From XYB2-FULL-45-11 sp964360375 (GTDB taxonomy: Bacteria; Patescibacteriota; Patescibacteriia; UBA9934; GWF2-40-263): a stretch of DNA of 21,928 nucleotides. The position numbers and the translations under genes were made by a program. Positions 1 to 6,552 of the stretch are shown here, one piece after another. The notes under the pieces were generated by a model. It ran no database searches. It was not told the DNA's origin and saw only the letters and a program-made list of their open reading frames with translations. The stretch lies in the NCBI GenBank assembly GCA_964360375.1, contig CAYHWG010000011.1:1-21928 (forward strand), written 5' to 3'. Numbering within the stretch: the stretch's first letter is position 1; every line of letters starts with the position of its first letter.

Positions 1-31
1 TTGAAAGTTTTTTCCGCGGTTTTAATTTCTG

Positions 32-116
32 TGGTGCCGATGGTGGGACTTGAACCCACATGAGTTTACCAAAACGATTTTGAGTCGTGCGCGTATACCA
101 GTTCCGCCACATCGGC
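32..116 (-). tRNA. tRNA-Leu (anticodon CAA)
   Basis: Reading the minus strand, the RNA begins GCCGATGTGGCGGAACTGG and ends CATCGGC-A-CCA, so the 7-bp acceptor stem closes perfectly and the CCA tail is encoded (32-34). The anticodon loop reads CTCAAAA, giving anticodon CAA (codon UUG). A long variable arm and the GCGGAA D-arm word fit the leucine family. It closely resembles the E. coli CAA leucine tRNA around the anticodon. The gene would be 82 nt without the CCA. Confidence 0.95.
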
Positions 117-297
117 ATGTTACGTTGCCTATAAAACATTCAAAATGATGTTTTTCACAAGAATTGTCGCGTACTAAATCAATTCATTTGGATGGAACAC
201 GAAGCGTTGTAAGGAGAAAATGGTCGAGTTGTATGAATAATACTGCGAGGTCATTTTCGACTGAAACGCAAGTGAGCCGCCAAATTTATTGATTTTG

Positions 298-374
298 TGG
301 TAGCTGGGGAGGGGGTCGAACCCTCGACCTCGGGCTTATGAGTCCCGCGCTCTAACCAACTGAGCTACCCAGCC
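298..374 (-). tRNA. tRNA-Met (anticodon CAT), probably elongator
   Basis: On the minus strand the RNA begins GGCTGGGTAGCTCAGTTGG and ends CCCAGCT-A-CCA; the CCA is encoded at 298-300. The acceptor stem pairs with a G-U at position 1:72. The anticodon loop is CTCATAA (CAT). The initiator hallmarks (unpaired 1:72 and three G-C pairs at the base of the anticodon stem) are absent, so elongator Met is the best reading. A lysidine-modified Ile tRNA cannot be fully excluded from sequence alone. Confidence 0.93.
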
Positions 375-458
375 AAAATGTTTTCAACGTAGCGATAAGG
401 TATCAAGATTGGGATAAGTTGTCCAGATACAATTCTTTTGTTTCTTTTGAAACTTCTG

Positions 459-464
459 TATAAT
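459..464 (+). promoter_or_regulatory. -10 box of the parAB promoter
   Basis: TATAAT lies 11 nt before the parA ATG, with only a weak -35 candidate (TTGTTT at 438-443, 15-nt spacing). Transcription would start around 471, leaving a leader of about five bases and no ribosome binding site. Confidence 0.55.
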
Positions 465-475
465 TCTCACATCTT

Positions 476-1249
476 ATGGCGCATATCATTTCGGTGGTGA
501 ATCAAAAGGGTGGGGTGGGAAAAACGACAACCACACTGAATCTCGCCGCGTATCTTGCGGATGCGGGGAAGTTTGTGTTGCTTATTGATCTTGATCCGCA
601 AGCAAACGCCACGTCCGGTGTTGGAATCGATCATCGTGCGCTTACGGCGGGTGTGTATGAAGGACTGATTGGCACACATTCGGTAAGATCTCTCATTCAT
701 AAAACAGCGCATGATGGATTGCGAATTTTGCCGGCAACACAGGCGCTTGCGGGAGCGTCCGCAGAACTTGTGACCGCAAATGATCGTGAACATTTTTTGC
801 GAAAAGCATTACTCGAGGTTCGCAATGACTACGATTATATTTTTATCGACAACCAACCATCGCTCGGGATGCTCACGATCAACGGACTCGTGGCATCCGA
901 TTCGGTTCTGATTCCTGTGCAGGCGGAATTTTACGCGCTCGAAGGTTTGACGGATCTCATGAACACGGTGGATCTCGTTCGTGAAAATTTGAAACCAAAT
1001 CTCGACATCATGGGCGCGGTCATCACGATGTATGACTCACGTACCAAGTTGTCGAACGAAGTTTTGCAAGAATTGTATCGATACTTCCCGGATAAAATTT
1101 TTCGCTCCGTGATTCCTCGCTCTGTGCGTCTTGCCGAAGCTCCGTCGTTTGGTAAAACTATTCTCGGATATGATCCATCGTCCAAAGCCGCAAAGGCTTA
1201 TGAACGGTTGGCTAAAGAATTTATGTTGCGAGAAGCCGGATCTCTCTAA
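476..1249 (+). CDS. parA: ParA-family chromosome partitioning ATPase
   Basis: This 257-residue protein is a ParA/Soj-type ATPase that moves the origin region by binding DNA in the ATP state and being stimulated by ParB. The deviant Walker A motif KGGVGKTTTT sits at about residues 11-20, the Walker A' aspartates (LIDLDPQ) at about 38-44, and the Walker B segment (YIFIDNQPSLG) at about 120-130. The canonical D-x-P-P after the Walker B aspartate reads D-N-Q-P here, a small departure. The length matches chromosomal Soj proteins (about 250-260). The ATG at 476 follows a -10 box directly. parB begins 8 nt downstream, so the two form an operon. Confidence 0.95.
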   Translation: MAHIISVVNQKGGVGKTTTTLNLAAYLADAGKFVLLIDLDPQANATSGVGIDHRALTAGVYEGLIGTHSVRSLIHKTAHDGLRILPATQALAGASAELVTANDREHFLRKALLEVRNDYDYIFIDNQPSLGMLTINGLVASDSVLIPVQAEFYALEGLTDLMNTVDLVRENLKPNLDIMGAVITMYDSRTKLSNEVLQELYRYFPDKIFRSVIPRSVRLAEAPSFGKTILGYDPSSKAAKAYERLAKEFMLREAGSL

Positions 1250-1257
1250 TATTTTTT

Positions 1258-2112
1258 ATGAACATACGACCAGCACTCGGGAAGGGCCTCGGCTCTCTCA
1301 TTCCGCATAAACAATCTTTTACGGAACAAGTTTTTCCGTCCGCACACAAAGAAATTTTGGAAGTGAGTGTGGATGAAATTTCTGCAAATCCGCGTCAACC
1401 GCGTAGTTATTTTTCTCCGTCTGATCTTGAAGACCTGATTGGTTCCATCAAGGAGCATGGAATTTTGCAACCGCTTATCGTTACACGCTCAAACGGTCAG
1501 TATGAATTGATCGCAGGAGAACGTCGATTGCGCGCTTCACGTATTGTCGGACTAAAGACCGTTCCGGTGATTGTACGCGATGCAACAGAGCAACAGAAAT
1601 TAGAGCTCGCCCTTATCGAAAATATTCAGCGTCAGGATTTGAATGCGGTTGAAGAAGCGATTGCTTATCGCGCTCTCATTGATGAATTCAATTTGACGCA
1701 AGAGAATGTCGCATCTCGTGTAGGGAAGAGTCGTTCCAACATTGGAAACATCGTGCGACTCCTTGATTTACCAAGCGATATTTTGGATGCGCTGAAAGAA
1801 GGTCGTATCATGAAATCGCACGCGCGCACGTTGCTTGGGGAAGTCGATCCAAAAAAACAACACGAGATGTTTGAGGCTATGTTGCAAGGCGGAGTGACGG
1901 TGCGACAAATCGAAGCGCGTGTTTCGGGAAAAATTCAACGTGTCACCTCACTCATTCCAAAAGATCCAAACGTCGCCGCGCAAGAAAAACGTTTGCGAGA
2001 GATTCTTGGCACAAAAGTAGAGATCCAAGAATCTGCTGGTCGTGGAAAAATTTGCATCACGTTTTATTCGCGTCAAGAGCTGATGCAGCTCATTGAACGC
2101 ATGTCTGATTAA
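1258..2112 (+). CDS. parB: ParB-family chromosome partitioning protein (CTP switch, parS binding)
   Basis: The 284-residue protein shows the whole ParB/Spo0J plan. The N-terminal stretch GKGLGSLIP (about residues 8-16) is the ParA-contact region. The ParB/Srx CTP-binding domain spans about 35-125 and contains NPRQPR and the GERRLRAS box. The helix-turn-helix that reads parS lies around 140-185 (LTQENVASRVGKSRSNIGN). The C-terminal ~45 residues form the dimerisation region. ParB loads on parS, spreads as a CTP-dependent clamp and stimulates ParA. It follows parA by 8 nt and ends at a hairpin terminator. I found no full palindromic parS (TGTTTCACGTGAAACA) in this window. Confidence 0.95.
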   Translation: MNIRPALGKGLGSLIPHKQSFTEQVFPSAHKEILEVSVDEISANPRQPRSYFSPSDLEDLIGSIKEHGILQPLIVTRSNGQYELIAGERRLRASRIVGLKTVPVIVRDATEQQKLELALIENIQRQDLNAVEEAIAYRALIDEFNLTQENVASRVGKSRSNIGNIVRLLDLPSDILDALKEGRIMKSHARTLLGEVDPKKQHEMFEAMLQGGVTVRQIEARVSGKIQRVTSLIPKDPNVAAQEKRLREILGTKVEIQESAGRGKICITFYSRQELMQLIERMSD

Positions 2113-2113
2113 A

Positions 2114-2143
2114 AAAATAGGCTTTTAAAGCCTATTTTTTCGT
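2114..2143 (+). terminator. Rho-independent terminator after parB
   Basis: A short stem (TAGGCTT / AAGCCTA with a TTA loop, extended by flanking A/T pairs) is followed by a run of six T. It begins just after the parB stop and closes the parAB operon. Confidence 0.85.
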
Positions 2144-2218
2144 ATAACTATGTTTAGTTACTCTTTGTTACCCCTAACTTACCAGATTGTTACCTCATGA
2201 GGTTAACTGTACAAATCA

Positions 2219-2247
2219 TTGACTTTTCCATAAAATCATGCTATACT
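2219..2247 (+). promoter_or_regulatory. Strong sigma70-type promoter of DGR1 target gene
   Basis: TTGACT (2219-2224) and TATACT (2242-2247) are separated by exactly 17 nt. Transcription should start near 2254, giving a leader of about 145 nt before the target ATG at 2399. This is one of the best promoter matches in the window. Confidence 0.85.
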
Positions 2248-2253
2248 GTGGTG

Positions 2254-2398
2254 TTATCAAGTGTGATGGGATTGGCTCAAAATACCTGAAAACACCGCGG
2301 ATGACGGTTTCATCAAGTCCTGAAAGGGCAACTGTCCGAAAGGTGACGGATTGGCTGGCTTTGCTGTCTGATCCTGCTTACTTAGGATGGAGGTTACC
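2254..2398 (+). promoter_or_regulatory. Long structured 5' leader of DGR1 target gene
   Basis: The leader is about 145 nt with no ORF of note. Visible structure includes the hairpin GATGA-CGGTT-TCATC, a stem GTCCT-GAA-AGGGC, and ATCCT/AGGAT (2371-2375 with 2384-2388) immediately before the GGAGGT ribosome site at 2389-2394. GGATTGGCT occurs twice (2269-2277, 2348-2356). Its first bases (TATCAAG, two bases, TGAT; 2255-2267) recur in the leader of the second target gene. I cannot match it to a known riboswitch class. Confidence 0.5.
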
Positions 2399-3127
2399 AT
2401 GGGAAAGAAATTGACGACCGGAATGCTTCGGCAATTGCACGAACTCGATGCGGCACGGAATGATGTTGGCGATCACATTCAGGAGCTGATTCGTCGGCTC
2501 ACGGACGGCGGTGTCAAGGTTAACCAGAATGATCAGTTTTTTGCTCAAACCAAAGTCTTTTGGGACAAAGGTTGGGGTACGGCACTGGGGCTTGAGTCGC
2601 TGAAGGTCTACCGCGATTCTGTTCGCGATCTGGCCGGAAAAATCCCCGAACGTCCGCCTGTCGACTACCTGAACAAGCTCATCCTCGTGGATCGGCGGGT
2701 TCAACTCACCGATGCATGCCGTATGGCTGGCCTCAAGTACCATGGTTCGGACAAAACGTTCAAGCCGTACGATGAGAAGGTTGCAAAGAAACATGGCGAT
2801 GCGTACTGGATGTGGTGCCAAGACGGGCGCCGCAATCAGAACAAGAAGCCCAGTGTTTGTCGGACGGAGTTCGCCAAGATTCCGGGAGCCGGGAGCGAAG
2901 TCGGTCTTGACGAGTTCGAGTTCGTTGCGATGTACGCTCAGGATCCGTCGGTGATCGGTACCAAGGAAAATCCTCGTTTCATTGATCTTCCCGGTGCGGT
3001 TCGCGCGGACGTCCCTGACAACATCGCGTGCGGCGGCGGCTGGAACGGTGAGCCCTGGTACTGGGGCGGCAGTGCGGTTCCGGAGTTCGGCTCGGCCTCC
3101 CGCTGGGAGTTTGGCCCTCAATCCTGA
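2399..3127 (+). CDS. DGR1 target protein with C-terminal variable region
   Basis: The 242-residue protein carries the variable repeat of DGR1 at its C-terminus. ATG 2399 is chosen over the upstream in-frame ATG at 2387 because GGAGGT sits 4 nt before it. Residues about 1-195 are constant and soluble-looking, with no signal peptide or membrane segment. The tail, from about residue 197 to 237, is the diversified region: GGGWNGEPWYWGGSAVPEF, then the constant FGSASRW. By analogy with Mtd and TvpA this would be a C-type-lectin-like ligand-binding surface; the fold is inferred, not shown. Base composition is clearly richer in G+C than the neighbouring RT and rel genes. The stop is TGA. The binding partner is unknown. 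Confidence 0.85.
   Translation: MGKKLTTGMLRQLHELDAARNDVGDHIQELIRRLTDGGVKVNQNDQFFAQTKVFWDKGWGTALGLESLKVYRDSVRDLAGKIPERPPVDYLNKLILVDRRVQLTDACRMAGLKYHGSDKTFKPYDEKVAKKHGDAYWMWCQDGRRNQNKKPSVCRTEFAKIPGAGSEVGLDEFEFVAMYAQDPSVIGTKENPRFIDLPGAVRADVPDNIACGGGWNGEPWYWGGSAVPEFGSASRWEFGPQS
2987..3107 (+). repeat. Variable repeat VR1 (DGR1)
   Basis: Aligned with the template at 3427-3556, it differs at 13 positions, and every one is an adenine in the template (to G, T or a mixture within a codon). It also lacks 9 template bases (template 3496-3504, three codons), which keeps the frame. The last 23 bases (3085-3107) are identical to the template and would be the initiation-of-mutagenic-homing segment. Changed codons are mostly AAC/AAT in the template, the usual DGR design. 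Confidence 0.96.
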
Positions 3128-3164
3128 GACCTTGTCACTGTTCATTTTTTTAACCCTCTGCTTT

Positions 3165-3191
3165 AGCCTTGTGTCTTCCTGACACAAGGCT
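3165..3191 (+). terminator. Hairpin after VR1: terminator and possible DGR target-recognition hairpin
   Basis: A perfect 11-bp stem AGCCTTGTGTC / GACACAAGGCT with a 5-nt loop is followed by TATTTTTG. It can end the target transcript. It lies 57 nt after VR1; in the Bordetella phage DGR a hairpin downstream of VR promotes homing, so a second role is possible but inferred. Confidence 0.75.
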
Positions 3192-3198
3192 ATTTTTG

Positions 3199-3220
3199 TA
3201 TAATGATTTCTGAAAGTAGG
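3199..3220 (+). promoter_or_regulatory. Promoter and start motif of the TR1 RNA
   Basis: A perfect TATAAT (3199-3204) is followed six bases later by TGAAAGTAGG (3211-3220). The same TGAAAGTAGG occurs at 12296-12305 in front of the second template repeat, after a similar TTTGTA and AT-rich block. The likely start is at GAAAGTAGG. The -35 region would fall in the preceding hairpin and is weak. Confidence 0.6.
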
Positions 3221-3426
3221 ATTATGTCTGGTTGAGTTATGTCTTCCAGCTCCGAAATCTTCGAAAGAACCATCGTCTGAATTTTTGATTCATCCGGAAT
3301 TAAAAAGTGTACGACTCCAACGAGACACTCCTTGTCGAGATCTTGCGCGGTATTCCGCGAAATGAAATTCATCCGCAACCTTGAATGGCACGGAAGCGGA
3401 GGTGAAACGGATGGGTTTCGACAAAA

Positions 3427-3556
3427 CTTCCCGGTGCGGTTCACGCGGACAACCCTGACAACATCGCGTGCGGCGGCAACTGGAACGGTGAGCCCAAACT
3501 CAACTGGAACTGGAACGACAATGCGAATCCGAAGTTCGGCTCGGCCTCCCGCTGGG
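3427..3556 (+). repeat. Template repeat TR1 (DGR1)
   Basis: Invariant donor copy for VR1 in the same orientation. Read in the VR1 frame it is rich in Asn codons (for example NWNWNDNANPKF), the codon pattern that gives maximal diversity when adenines are randomised. It contains 29 adenines; 24 align with VR1 and 13 of those are changed. The last 23 bases are identical to VR1. Confidence 0.95.
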
Positions 3557-3567
3557 TATGTTTCGAG

Positions 3568-3597
3568 AAAGCATCCCGAAAAATTCGGGATGCTTTT
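3568..3597 (+). terminator. Hairpin ending TR1 RNA, overlapping the avd1 stop
   Basis: A perfect 13-bp stem AAAGCATCCCGAA / TTCGGGATGCTTT with an AAA loop. The avd1 stop codon on the minus strand (3596-3598) overlaps its right arm, so the template RNA and the avd1 mRNA converge here. Confidence 0.8.
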
Positions 3598-3940
3598 ATA
3601 TCGATTTCTTCCACCCACCCAGCATGCGGCCAATTTTTTGAATGGATTCTTGAAGCTCGATCGCCTCGCGGTCGCGAATTTGATCCAAGTCTTTTGCAAG
3701 TCTCACGAGAATTTTTGTGCGCTCAACAAGTCGCAAACATTTCTCAATCGCCGCAATTTTCCATTCGGGTTTTTGCAAACCAGCCTCAATGATTTCTTGT
3801 AGTGACTGCAGGGCAGATTCCTCAAGAGATTGTCCGAGAGAATATTTTTCAGACTTTGAGAATTTGTTTCTGAATTGATGAATACGTTTTAATAAATCAT
3901 ACGTTTCTTGAAAAACAGGGGATTCATGTATGGAGGACAT
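3596..3940 (-). CDS. avd: DGR accessory variability determinant (Avd-like four-helix protein)
   Basis: The 114-residue, all-helical, charged protein resembles the Avd / bacterial 23S-rRNA-intervening-sequence four-helix-bundle family in length and in its closing LGGWKKS-type segment (residues about 107-113: LGGWKKS). Avd pentamers bind the reverse transcriptase and template RNA and are needed for mutagenic cDNA synthesis. The gene runs opposite to the target, TR and RT, unlike the co-directional avd of the Bordetella phage system. Its ATG (3938-3940) overlaps the start of the RT gene by 11 bp in divergent orientation, and its stop lies in the TR1 terminator. The assignment rests on context and fold-like features; sequence identity within this family is generally low. 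Confidence 0.85.
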   Translation of the reverse strand: MSSIHESPVFQETYDLLKRIHQFRNKFSKSEKYSLGQSLEESALQSLQEIIEAGLQKPEWKIAAIEKCLRLVERTKILVRLAKDLDQIRDREAIELQESIQKIGRMLGGWKKSI

Positions 3941-4922
3941 ATTTGAGGAAATAATTAGCTATGAGAATTTAAATTGTGCGTGGGTAGAGTTTCGATCCGG
4001 CAAACGCAAGCGGCCGGATGTCCAGATGTTCGAGCGAAACCTTGAGGATCATTTGTTTAGACTTCGAGAAGACCTGGTTGATGGCAGTTATCGTCACGGG
4101 TCGTATCACCAATTCCACGTTTTTGATCCCAAACATCGGATTATTCACAAAGCAACCGTTCGCGATCGATTGGTGCATCATGCCGTTTATCGTGTTCTTT
4201 ATCCCAAGTTCGAACGATCATTTATCTTCGACAGCTATTCTTGTCGCATTGGGAAGGGGACACATGCAGGTGTGAAACGACTCGAAACATTTGCGCAAAG
4301 AGTCAGTCGGAATTATTCGAGCCCATGCTGGGGATTGAAGTTCGATATCAGAAAGTTTTTTGATTCGGTGGATCACGAGATCTTGCTTGAAATTCTTGCA
4401 CGTAAAATTGAAAGTGCTCGAACAATGTTGCTGCTGACAAATATCGTTCAGAGTTTCTCGAAGCCAACGCAACGTTGGGGGGGGTCGTTAATGGAAACAA
4501 TCCGAGCGGTTGGATTACCGATCGGGAATTTGACTTCGCAACTGTTCGCCAATGTTTACATGGACGCATTCGATCATTTTATCAAAGATGAACTAGAGAT
4601 GAAGTTTTATATTCGCTATACAGATGATGAAATTATTTTGCAAGATAATCCAGATGATTTGCATGCCCTTATCCCCATTATTGAGCAGTGGCTGTGGAAA
4701 TATCGCCGCCTCACAATTCATCCGAATAAAATAGAAATTCGAAAATTTTCCCAAGGAATCGATTTTCTTGGATATGTGGTTTTGCCTCATCACATCAGAC
4801 TTCGAACAAAAACGAAATATCGAATGATGAAACGGATCAATGAGAAAAACAGGTCATCGTACTTTGGTTTACTTTCGCATTGTGATGGATTTGAATTGGA
4901 ACAACAAATACGACGAATTTAA
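3930..4922 (+). CDS. DGR reverse transcriptase 1
   Basis: A 330-residue reverse transcriptase that copies the TR RNA into adenine-mutagenised cDNA. Motifs visible in order: N-terminal AWVEFRSGKRKRPDV (about 17-31), FDPKHRIIHKATVRDRLVHH (about 65-84), motif A LKFDIRKFFDSVDH (about 136-149), the DGR-type GLPIGNLTSQ (about 194-203, in place of the QGxxxSP of most retroelement RTs), catalytic FYIRYTDDEIIL (about 225-236, YTDD rather than the commoner YADD), and GIDFLGY (about 273-279). There is no maturase or endonuclease domain, as expected for DGR RTs. Relative to RT2 it has about 11 extra residues just before GLPIGN, next to a run of eight G (4477-4484). It ends at a terminator shared with rel. 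Confidence 0.95.
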   Translation: MEDIFEEIISYENLNCAWVEFRSGKRKRPDVQMFERNLEDHLFRLREDLVDGSYRHGSYHQFHVFDPKHRIIHKATVRDRLVHHAVYRVLYPKFERSFIFDSYSCRIGKGTHAGVKRLETFAQRVSRNYSSPCWGLKFDIRKFFDSVDHEILLEILARKIESARTMLLLTNIVQSFSKPTQRWGGSLMETIRAVGLPIGNLTSQLFANVYMDAFDHFIKDELEMKFYIRYTDDEIILQDNPDDLHALIPIIEQWLWKYRRLTIHPNKIEIRKFSQGIDFLGYVVLPHHIRLRTKTKYRMMKRINEKNRSSYFGLLSHCDGFELEQQIRRI

Positions 4923-4929
4923 TTAACTA

Positions 4930-4962
4930 AATAATCTCGACATCGCGTTGAGATTATTTTTT
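4930..4962. terminator. Bidirectional terminator between RT1 and rel
   Basis: A 12-bp stem with one G-U (AATAATCTCGAC 4930-4941, GTTGAGATTATT 4947-4958, ATCGC loop) is followed by T on the plus strand and by T-rich sequence on the minus strand. The rel stop codon (4954-4956) is inside the right arm. Confidence 0.8.
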
Positions 4963-6453
4963 TTGCATGCGTTCTTTCGGTTTTAACATGCCTACAAGCC
5001 ATCGATGCATATTTAATCGTGTTGCATCGCGGATTTTATTTCGTGCGTGATGGGTTTTCGCAAATTTGAGCCAGTCGGGGTTTGGACCTCGACGGTTTTT
5101 ATCTGTGATGATTTCGATAATATCTCCGGAGTTCAAAGTGGTGTCGAGGTTTCGTACAACATCGTTAATGCGTGAGGAGGCACACGTGTTTCCGATTTGT
5201 GAGTGAATGGCGTAGGCAAAGTCAATCGGGGTGGCCCCTTCAGGCAGATCGATCACATCGCCTTTTGGAGTGAAGACAAAAATCCGATCTCGGAAAACAT
5301 CGATCTTCATGATCTCAAGTTGCTCCATGAAATCTTTTTTGGTTTCCAGTTCTTTTTGGATTTGGATGAGGTCTTCCATCCAACGCGTGTTTTTGATGTC
5401 TTGCGTGCCGTCTTCTTTATAACGCCAGTGAGCGGCGATACCGTATTCTGCGAGCTCATGCATTTCTGACGTGCGGATTTGAAACTCACAAATGGTTTTG
5501 TCTTCTGCAAAAATGGTGGTGTGAAGCGATTGGTATCCGTTCGGTTTCGGTTGCGCGATGTAATCTTTAATGCGTCCAGGAAGCGGACGAAATTTTTGAT
5601 GAATCATGCCAAGCGCCGCATAACAATCTTCCACATCATTCACGATCACGCGAATCGCGATCAGGTCGTAAATTTTTTCTATGTCGCTGTCGTAGCGTTG
5701 CATTTTTTTAAATAAACTGTACAACCGCTTAACACGGCCGTAGACTTGAAAATTTTCTAAATCATTTGACCCCATCATTTTTTCTGTTTGATCGATGATG
5801 CGGCTGACTTGTGCTCCACGTTCGCGGATTTTGATGTCCATTTTTGATTTGACACTTTCGTACTCTTTGGGGAGTAAATACGCAAACGAGGCGTCTTCCA
5901 ATTCTCCTTTGATTTCGCTCATCCCAAGGCGTCCAGCAATAGGCGCGTAGATTTCGAGAGATTCTCTGGCGATTCGATGTTGTTTGTGCAGTGGTTGGCC
6001 ATTCAGAGTATGGAGATTATGCAGGCGATCGGCGAATTTTATGAAAACAACACGGACGTCAGACGCCATTGCAAGAAACATTTTGCGCATGTTTTCTGCG
6101 TAGCGTTCCTCTCCACGATACTTGACGGTATGTTTTAGTTTTGTGACACCCCCGACAAGGGAAGCGATATCGTTTCCGAATTTTTCTTTTAAATCTTCAA
6201 TGGTGATATTTGTGTCTTCAACCACGTCGTGAAGTAATCCCGCAGAGACCACATTTAAATGAAGGCCCATTTCCGCAAGCTTAAACGAAACAGCAAGTGG
6301 GTGCGTAATGACAGGTTGTCCTGTGAGTCGTGTTTTTCCTGCGTGCGCCGCGTCTGCAACGTCAAATGCACGACGCAAGGTCGTGAGATCTGGATTCTGA
6401 TAATGTGTTTTGACAAACCCTTCAAGTTCATCGAATGTGTGAATCGTTTCCAT
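4954..6453 (-). CDS. rel: Bifunctional (p)ppGpp synthetase/hydrolase, short RelA/SpoT form
   Basis: Makes and degrades the alarmone (p)ppGpp. From Met at 6453 it has 499 residues. The HD hydrolase domain is intact: THP (about 50-52), HDVVEDT (about 75-81), and KFADRLHNLHTL. The synthetase domain has YDLIAIRVIV, the RIKD form of the RxKD motif typical of bifunctional enzymes in GRIKDYIAQPKPNGYQSLHT, and EFQIRTSEMHE. A TGS domain follows (FTPKGDVIDLPEGATPIDFAYAIH). The protein then stops: the helical, zinc-finger/RIS and ACT/RRM parts of ~700-residue Rel proteins are missing. An in-frame TTG at 6537 would add 28 residues, but a good promoter (TTGGCA-17-TATCTT) ends 13 nt before ATG 6453, which favours the shorter form. 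Confidence 0.93.
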   Translation of the reverse strand: METIHTFDELEGFVKTHYQNPDLTTLRRAFDVADAAHAGKTRLTGQPVITHPLAVSFKLAEMGLHLNVVSAGLLHDVVEDTNITIEDLKEKFGNDIASLVGGVTKLKHTVKYRGEERYAENMRKMFLAMASDVRVVFIKFADRLHNLHTLNGQPLHKQHRIARESLEIYAPIAGRLGMSEIKGELEDASFAYLLPKEYESVKSKMDIKIRERGAQVSRIIDQTEKMMGSNDLENFQVYGRVKRLYSLFKKMQRYDSDIEKIYDLIAIRVIVNDVEDCYAALGMIHQKFRPLPGRIKDYIAQPKPNGYQSLHTTIFAEDKTICEFQIRTSEMHELAEYGIAAHWRYKEDGTQDIKNTRWMEDLIQIQKELETKKDFMEQLEIMKIDVFRDRIFVFTPKGDVIDLPEGATPIDFAYAIHSQIGNTCASSRINDVVRNLDTTLNSGDIIEIITDKNRRGPNPDWLKFAKTHHARNKIRDATRLNMHRWLVGMLKPKERMQKK

Positions 6454-6466
6454 AGCGGCTTCATCT

Positions 6467-6495
6467 AAGATACTACCCTCGCAGGATTTTGCCAA
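6467..6495 (-). promoter_or_regulatory. rel promoter
   Basis: On the minus strand TTGGCA (6490-6495) and TATCTT (6467-6472) are spaced by 17 nt. Transcription would begin about six bases before the ATG at 6453, so the mRNA is almost leaderless. Confidence 0.7.
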
Positions 6496-6552
6496 TTTTT
6501 TTGACGCGTATGGTCTTTTTATGGGATCATGAAGCAAATAATATTTTTTTGT

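Larger units (their letters stand above)
3212..3600 (+). ncRNA. DGR1 template RNA (leader + TR1 + terminator)
   Basis: Predicted transcript of about 390 nt running from the conserved start motif through a non-coding leader of about 215 nt, the template repeat (3427-3556) and the hairpin at 3568-3596. The leader shares CCGAAAT (3252-3258) with DGR2 at an identical 31-nt distance from the GTAGG start motif. No convincing coding potential is seen in the leader. Only 11 nt separate the end of TR1 from the terminator stem. Confidence 0.65.

Noticed and set aside
2310..2350. Words in the DGR1 leader (AGGGCAAC, CCGAAAGG, GACGGA) resembling a cyclic-di-GMP (GEMM) riboswitch
   Set aside because: The invariant GEMM segment around GGACGCAAAGCC is absent and the expected pairing does not form, so the likeness is weak.
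2378..3187. Long minus-strand open frame opposite the DGR1 target
   Set aside because: It is a shadow of a G+C-rich gene; the promoter, ribosome site and DGR variable repeat all support the plus strand.
3332..3802. Plus-strand frame across TR1 and into avd1
   Set aside because: It has no ribosome site, crosses the template repeat and a terminator, and runs antisense to avd1.
3930..4922. Group II intron or retron as the source of the reverse transcriptases
   Set aside because: The RTs lack maturase/endonuclease domains and carry the DGR-type GLPxGNLTSQ motif, and TR/VR pairs with adenine-specific changes are present.
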